From assembly GCA_964017065.1 (NCBI GenBank), contig OZ024784.1, positions 18,257,490 to 18,321,489 on the forward strand: a DNA stretch of 64,000 bases, in the 5' to 3' direction. Source of the stretch: Haliclona indistincta. Lineage: Eukaryota; Porifera; Demospongiae; Haplosclerida; Chalinidae. Of this stretch, positions 59,056 through 64,000 are shown piece after piece (positions within the stretch are counted from its first letter, which is position 1; each line of letters opens with the position of its first letter). The position numbers and the translations under genes are program-made. Under the pieces are notes generated by a model, which made no database searches, was not told where the DNA came from, and saw nothing but the letters and a program-made list of their open reading frames with translations.

Positions 59056-59131
59056 ACTGATAGTACAGTTACATACCTTGACCATCTGTAGGATCCAGCA
59101 ATGCTAGCAGGACGACTGGCAAGAGCAGCAT

Positions 59132-61197
59132 CTTCGTAGTTGACAGAAGCTACACTGCTACTTGCTTACACTGCTACTTACTTATTAAGTTAATAAAACA
59201 GTCCCCATCACATGTCGGTAACACTATATAAGTACAAATTTTGATTACCATCAGTGATAGCGAACTGAAAGTCCTCTGTAGGTACTCTTTTATAGTCTTC
59301 CTAGTACCAACACCAATTTTGCATGCAACACACCAGCTAGTCGTCAAACAGATGATGTACTGGGAGTCAGTAAGCCAACACACAAACCTGTAACCTAACA
59401 TCCTATTATAAGAACTTAACAAGAAATTTTAACTTTATTTGAGCTTTAAACTTGTAGCTCATAATCCTGTACATATCCTAAACTATCGTGACTATTATTA
59501 CTGGGCGTGTCTACAATGACAGTACGTACATGTACGCATAGATATTATATTGCCTATTATAGTCCGTAGGGCAATATAATATCTATGATGTACGCGAGTG
59601 AATTCTGCTAGCTTCCTTGTGCATTTTTCTGGACCAGCGCTGCTATCCTGCAGTATAAATCTAACCTACAAGGCAAAGTCAGCTGTGGGCAGTTTTGTTT
59701 TCGCAGAAGTCCTGATCGTCATCGAGGTGTGCAAACCACGCCATAACTCTAGAGCGAAGCTTTGTATCGAACTTTCGCTAGTTCAAAACCGAGATAATAT
59801 CGAGTTTTATCTGCATTGCAAGTTTCAGAGCCCACCGTTCAGTGTGCGCCGCAAAAATAGTGTAACAGACTGACAACGGGATTACAGTATGCCTCGTGGC
59901 TCCGCCGAGGCATAAATATCACGCTACAACACTTGTTTATACATGAACACGACGACGGAAAATTCTTCGCTATTCGAACAAACCCGAAATCAAGAAGGTA
60001 CGCACCTAGTAAGTTATAGTGACATTCTTTATAATGAACAAGCCAATCACAACAATAAAGTGAGCGAATATGAGTGGGTGTGGCTATTAATCCAGTTCTG
60101 ATGCCTCCACATTTTTCTGCTTCTGTTGTTGGTTCTGCTGTAGCTACACAAATGAGAAAAGGTTCATATCAGCAACGTTGCAAACACTTAAAATGCACAA
60201 TCCATTACAATATTATTGTGGGTTTCATTTCATACAATGTTGAATTGGAAAGTGAAAGAGCACCACCTTCATTGCTCATGCACTAATGTGTCATTTATAC
60301 TGCCACTTATGTCACAAAACTACCCAAAAATAAGAACATTTTACATCATCACGATATGTGATAATGAAAACATTACGATAGTTCCATACTCCATAGTACA
60401 GCGGTTTAATTATTGCAAGGGTAAAGCGTAAACCGTGGACGTTAAAATGCTATTAAGTCTTTGATCATGCTCCATTGTGTGAACAAATACCAGCGACTTG
60501 ACACATTAGTGACTGCAAGGTGATGCTTTAGACTCAGATCTTCCTTGCAAGAAGTAACTCTGCATCATGATTATCGAATAATTGCACAGGCCTAATAGAT
60601 AGATAGATACAAAGTTACTTTCTGCACAAAGGAAACGTTGTCACGATCAATTTGGGGCTCACTCAGGCTTGCCCCAATTAGTTTTAGCGATGGCATAATC
60701 ATTGCTAAAGTACAACTAATGTTTACTTCTTATTATTGAAGGTATATTCATTGCATAATAAATAATACTAAACTTGTAAAATTGCTAAATATCGTATCCC
60801 AACAATAGTGACCTTAAGGTACAGCGGTTTCGCTACTTCTTGCGTCAACTGTAGAGCGTAAAAGCATTTAAGCTGAATCACGCAATGTAATAAACCTTTC
60901 AAATACAAATTTTGTTTTAAGCTATGTGGCTGTTGCAAGAACTAATAAAACCGTGGTAGTCTAAAAAAGCATTACAGAAACAGTATAATAGACGCAGAAA
61001 GAACATGTAATTCTAGTGTGAGCACTCCAATGGGCATTCAATCAGCATTGATAGTGAACGGTAGGCACCAATGCACGTCATGATCATCTTCTAGTGGGAG
61101 TGTTACCTTCAGTGCATCACTACATGCTTTACATTAAAAATTGCAAGACATAATAGTATGTCGCTACATAATAGTTTTTGTCTTGTGGAATGACTAA
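59132..61197. repeat. Repeat-bearing intergenic region
   Basis: 59537-59590 is a hairpin with arms atagatattatattgcc. 59600-59890 is an inverted copy of the dispersed family at 28726/33525/42200. 59890-59925 has a tatgcctcg..cgaggcata palindrome also seen near 25024. I see no gene in 59930-61197. Confidence 0.5.
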
Positions 61198-61203
61198 TTT
61201 ATT
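61198..61203 (-). terminator. TOMM20 polyadenylation signal
   Basis: TTTATT on the plus strand is AATAAA on the minus strand, about 14 nt after the TOMM20 stop codon. Confidence 0.6.
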
Positions 61204-61216
61204 ATTGCAGAAATAA

Positions 61217-61797
61217 TTATTGTAGAATGTGAAAGACCTTAGCTTCCGCCATGGCTGCAAACCCCTGTACCACCAGGTTGAATATAGCTGGTGGGACAAT
61301 ACGCTGAAGATTGTTCAGAGCTGTTCGAGGGTCTCCAGACACTTGAACAAACTGTATAAGATGCATTACTGCTTGCTCCAGGTTACCTAAAGGAGAGGGG
61401 ACAAGTGGTGTCACACCCATCACTCCTATCCTTACCCTCCATCATGCACTGGTTGGACTGCTCCAGTAGCGCTACCATGTACTCCTCGCGCTGCTTGGGG
61501 TCCCTCAGATCTATTGTAAGCTAACAGAAGGTGGAATGCAACCATTACAACACAGCAGCTTACTTTCTTGGAGGAATGCTTGGCAGCTAATCTTCCTATA
61601 GACAACAAAGGTATATATTAACTAATTAGATCTACACTGAAAATAACACGTGTGCCGAGCTTACGTTCTCGAACTTTCTTTTTGTAGTCTGGATGACTCC
61701 GTCTCTTGCGATCAAAATAGATACAGTAGCCGATGAACAGGGAGCCCACGACTCCGAGCGCGCACAGCGACACGGCCACCGTACCGTTGACTGGCAT
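61217..61797 (-). CDS. TOMM20: Mitochondrial import receptor subunit TOM20
   Basis: Exons 61797-61665, 61595-61564, 61520-61436 and 61386-61217, phases 1, 0, 1; 139 residues against about 145 in vertebrates. The N-terminal anchor VVGSLFIGYCIYFDRKRRSHP is nearly the diagnostic TOM20 sequence (hydrophobic helix, then FDRKRR). The C-terminal TPR-like part keeps the spacing of NLEQAVMHLIQF and LQRIVPPAIFNLVVQG. It sits in the outer mitochondrial membrane and binds presequences. The start MPVNGTV was chosen for similarity in length to the family; an in-frame ATG at 61857 would add 20 residues. Divergent with MEA1. Confidence 0.9.
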
Positions 61798-61897
61798 GTT
61801 CGAGTCCTGCTCAACCAACACCAGAAGTGTGAGCACGCGCACGTGGAATTTAACCACACCTACTCGTGCGCGTTAATCAGAGACATGCACAATAAAG
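61798..61897. promoter_or_regulatory. Bidirectional promoter between TOMM20 and MEA1
   Basis: Only 100 bp separate the two start codons, so the core promoters must overlap. The MEA1 start lies in AAAGATGGCGGAA, a YY1-like context (AAGATGGCGGC) that recurs in the window in gccgccatctt stretches. No TATA box is obvious. Confidence 0.6.
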
Positions 61898-62348
61898 ATG
61901 GCGGAACCAGTAGAGGTCGCCAGTTCAGAAGACGAAGAGAGCGAAGAGGAATGTGAAATAGGATACGAGCAACTGAATACTGGTGAGACGCTCGATGAAG
62001 CAACAGCAGAAAGTGAGGAACAGCCGGAAGGATACGTTTTATTGACACAAGAAGACGATGAACGAGAGACCATTGTGGATGAGAGAGGAGACGACACACC
62101 CGAGGAGCCTAGTACTACACCTAGTCAACCAGCACCAATGGCGGAGAGTGAGTCAGATCTTTATAAACCAGCTACCTACTGTGTCTTCATTCTTCACAGA
62201 GCATGTTGATGCTGTCAAAAACGCTATGGCGAGGTTTGTTCTCCCGCCCACTTCAGTACCCAGCTGGGCTAAAGACATTCCCGAGTCTGTCTGGAAACAG
62301 GAACTACTGCAAGGTCTCCGAACACAAACTAAACCACGACCAAGATGA
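61898..62348 (+). CDS. MEA1: MEA1 (male-enhanced antigen 1) homologue
   Basis: Exons 61898-62147 and 62200-62348 with a 52-nt GT-AG intron in phase 1; 132 residues. The N-terminal part is acidic (SSEDEESEEECEIGYEQLN, GYVLLTQEDDE). The C-terminal exon HVDAVKNAMARFVLPP, VPSWAKDIPESVWKQ matches the conserved MEA1 tail (HV..VK..MAG..LP...VPAWA.EI....W). Function is poorly known; the family is conserved in animals. AATAAA at 62351 follows the stop by two bases. Confidence 0.8.
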
Positions 62349-62350
62349 TA

Positions 62351-62356
62351 AATAAA
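62351..62356 (+). terminator. MEA1 polyadenylation signal
   Basis: AATAAA starting two bases after the MEA1 TGA. Confidence 0.65.
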
Positions 62357-62896
62357 TAATCCCTGTCTGTGTGATTATTCTTATGTACAATTTTTTTTTA
62401 TACCTACCCACCCACAACTCGACAGAGCTTTTAAAAATCATCTCCATAGCAAAAGAATTATAGTGTTCAGTCACTGTTGTCCTTCTTCACACGATGGAAG
62501 ATGATCAGAGACCGAACACATTAGTGCATGAAGGTGACTTATCACTTCAATCAGCCAACGCAATCATAGTTAACATTTTTATGACTCAAAAAACAACATA
62601 TTAACCAGGACAACTAATAATAATCAACAAACAACTTAATCCTTTGATCTAGCATCGGCGGCAAGAGTTCAGAGTGTGTGATTGTGTTGCCGACGACAAC
62701 CAGTAGTGAAAAATGAAAAGAGAGAATGATTAAACAATAAGATATGAGATGTGAAATCATACAAAAACACGGTTGAAAAATAACACCATTATATTATTAT
62801 AGATTACAGACTATTAAACTGCTGCTAAACTCATCATTGCAACAACCCTTCACACATAATCCAGTCGAGAGTTAAGAGAAGAGGCTTATTTGCGAT
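62357..62896. other. Convergent intergenic region
   Basis: AT-rich 540 bp between the 3' ends of MEA1 and the minus-strand gene on the right. Nothing else recognised. Confidence 0.5.
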
Positions 62897-63277
62897 CTAA
62901 GAGGATGGCGTGGTGGAATTTTGCGATAGGGGACCGTCCTGAGGAGTATAATTCTGCAGCGCCTGAACTGTATCATAGTCTTGAGGGAGATAAGACTTGC
63001 GACGAACGAGGACCTTCCCTGCCTTGCCGGATGTCTCTATGGCAGGCTGGAGAGAGAGAGAAGATAAAGAAATACTTTGGAATACGGATCAAATTCTAAC
63101 TCAATATAAGCATCATGCACATTTGGAAAACTTTTCCAGATCTAGGCACACTAAACAGATACGGGAACACATAGAGCTTGGCTTGGAGCTCACAGGAGGA
63201 CCGACTGTGCCTCACACTGCATGTAATGAGACACAGCCAGTGTACTATGCTCCCCAGTACAAGACCTGATACCCCAT

Positions 63278-63335
<58 letters not shown>

Positions 63336-63728
63336 GCAAAAAGCGAAGTGTCTCGCTGCCACAAGGGTCACGCGTACCTGGCGAAGCCAGGGCACCTGTG
63401 CACTAGGCAGGTACTGTGTGCCGGTGATGTGCAATCTCCTGGAGCCGGGCAAGGAACTCGCAGGAGCACCAACTGTGCCTCTCACTGCAGGTGTGGGCAC
63501 CCGAAGTCCCACCAACGCCTTTAGTGATCAATGAGACACAGCCAGTGTACTTTGCTCCCCAGTACAAGACCAGGTACCCGTTTTACAGATGGGTGGGCTG
63601 GAGTACTTGTGATGTTTTTTTGTTGTTTTTCTTCCTCCTGCTCTGGGATTCGAACCAGTGTCCTCCAGTGTCTTCTGGGTCATAAACCCAAGACTCTACC
63701 AGTTGAACCACCAGGGCACCCACCCACA

Positions 63729-63771
<43 letters not shown>

Positions 63772-63980
63772 ACACCCACACACACACCCACACACACACA
63801 CACACACACACCTTTGATAGGTCAGTGACATGATCAACACATGGTTCAGGGTCAGACACCATCATCTCACTAGCAGCAGACAGGACGTCAGTACTGAGCT
63901 TCTCCAGGTGAGGATTTTGTCTTGCTAGCTTCTCTATCGTCCCCCATGCCTCCTCTCTCTCCTTCAATACCTTGGCTTCC
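62897..63980 (-). CDS. 3' end of an unrecognised gene
   Basis: Two exons fit together in phase 0: 63980-63812 (EAKVLKEREEAWGTIEKLAR, DVLSAASEMMVSDPEP, VTDLSK) and 63046-62897 (PAIETSGKAGKVLVRRKSYL, DYDTVQALQNYTPQ, stop). The first has a ctctttag acceptor and the second a strong tctctctctccag acceptor. The gene continues beyond the window. The charged helical start and Ser/Pro-rich C-terminus give no family that I recognise. The 765-nt intron holds CA repeats and a SINE. Confidence 0.6.
63217..63580. repeat. Direct repeats and CA microsatellites
   Basis: A segment with atgagacacagccagtgtac and ctccccagtacaagacc occurs at about 63229-63268 and 63531-63572. Between them is a (CA)n run at 63283-63333. 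A second CA/CCCACA run covers about 63719-63811 and abuts the exon donor at 63812. Confidence 0.75.
63610..63720 (-). mobile_element. tRNA-derived SINE
   Basis: The minus strand from about 63718 reads like a tRNA: TGGTTCAACTGGTAGAGTC (A box region), an anticodon-like hairpin tgggtttatgaccca, and GGTTCGAATCC (B box), then an A-rich tail. A duplicated acactgg in the variable region and imperfect T-stem pairing show that it is not a functional tRNA. Confidence 0.6.
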
Positions 63981-64000
63981 CTAAAGAGAAACAGGGGCAA

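Larger units (their letters stand above)
55676..59131 (-). pseudogene. R5: long-tail receptor with a frameshift and a TE-filled intron 1
   Basis: Exons 59131-59077, 57513-56954, 56893-56561, 56513-56190 and 56079-55676. The discoidin-like exon is 560 nt rather than a multiple of 3. Against R4, one G is missing from a GGGG run near 57272, which breaks the frame after FPDTS. All splice sites, both Ig domains and the tyrosine tail are intact. Intron 1, about 65 nt in the paralogues, is about 1.56 kb because two elements inserted (57540-58269 and 58303-59055). Either a young pseudogene or a single-base sequencing/assembly error. Confidence 0.7.

Noticed and set aside
61632..61859. Second minus-strand frame over TOMM20 exon 1
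   Set aside because: Shadow of the TOM20 frame; only the latter has the anchor and FDRKRR motif.
63178..63840. Frames with His/Thr or Val/Cys runs
   Set aside because: They are translations of the CA microsatellites.

Overview
The window reads as nuclear DNA of an early-branching animal, most probably a demosponge of the Amphimedon type. This is inferred from gene content (animal TOMM20 and MEA1, Death and SH2 domains, Ig receptors), very short introns (48-62 nt) where genes are compact, and an AT-rich background crowded with short inverted-repeat transposons. No species-diagnostic locus was seen. A 200-base run of N lies at 23950-24149.

Layout. (1) 1-23 kb: one plus-strand gene can be assembled from nine phase-compatible exons (6508-22920, 653 codons). 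It encodes a Death domain, a Ser/Thr-rich linker, an unrecognised central region and two SH2 domains. Its first three introns or so hold almost all of the TE load: TTAA-flanked MITEs, hAT-, pogo- and Mutator-like non-autonomous elements, and foldbacks. (2) 23.5-24.3 kb: a minus-strand cupin-domain gene, cut by the N gap. (3) 24.3-29 kb: more foldback elements, including a Mutator-like MITE with perfect 9-bp target duplications. (4) 29.1-33.5 kb: a decayed CR1/L2-type LINE on the minus strand with a 2A-like motif and PHD finger in ORF1 and a damaged RT (YADN). (5) 34.0-39.1 kb: a 5.1-kb TA-flanked inverted-repeat element packed with satellites, including 0.89-kb higher-order units, telomere-like TTTAGG runs, long hairpins and a 60-bp array. 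(6) 39.2-42.8 kb: further nested repeats. (7) 43.0-59.1 kb: a tandem minus-strand array of five paralogous membrane receptors (R1-R5) plus relics. Each has a signal peptide, a discoidin-like domain, two Ig domains, a TM and a tail. R1, R4 and R5 have long tyrosine-motif tails and are followed by a second, in-phase, GPI-signal-like terminal exon. R2 and R3 have short tails. R5 has a frameshift. (8) 61.2-62.35 kb: TOMM20 (minus) and MEA1 (plus) head-to-head, about 100 bp between start codons. (9) 62.9-64 kb: the 3' end of an unrecognised minus-strand gene.

The most interesting system is the receptor array. Tandem Ig-superfamily receptors that differ mainly in exposed-looking loops of the N-terminal domain, share near-identical Ig domains and carry alternative signalling or anchor tails look like an invertebrate self/non-self or immune receptor cluster. 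The Death/tandem-SH2 gene about 20 kb away is the kind of protein that could read phosphotyrosine tails, but that link is speculation from proximity alone.
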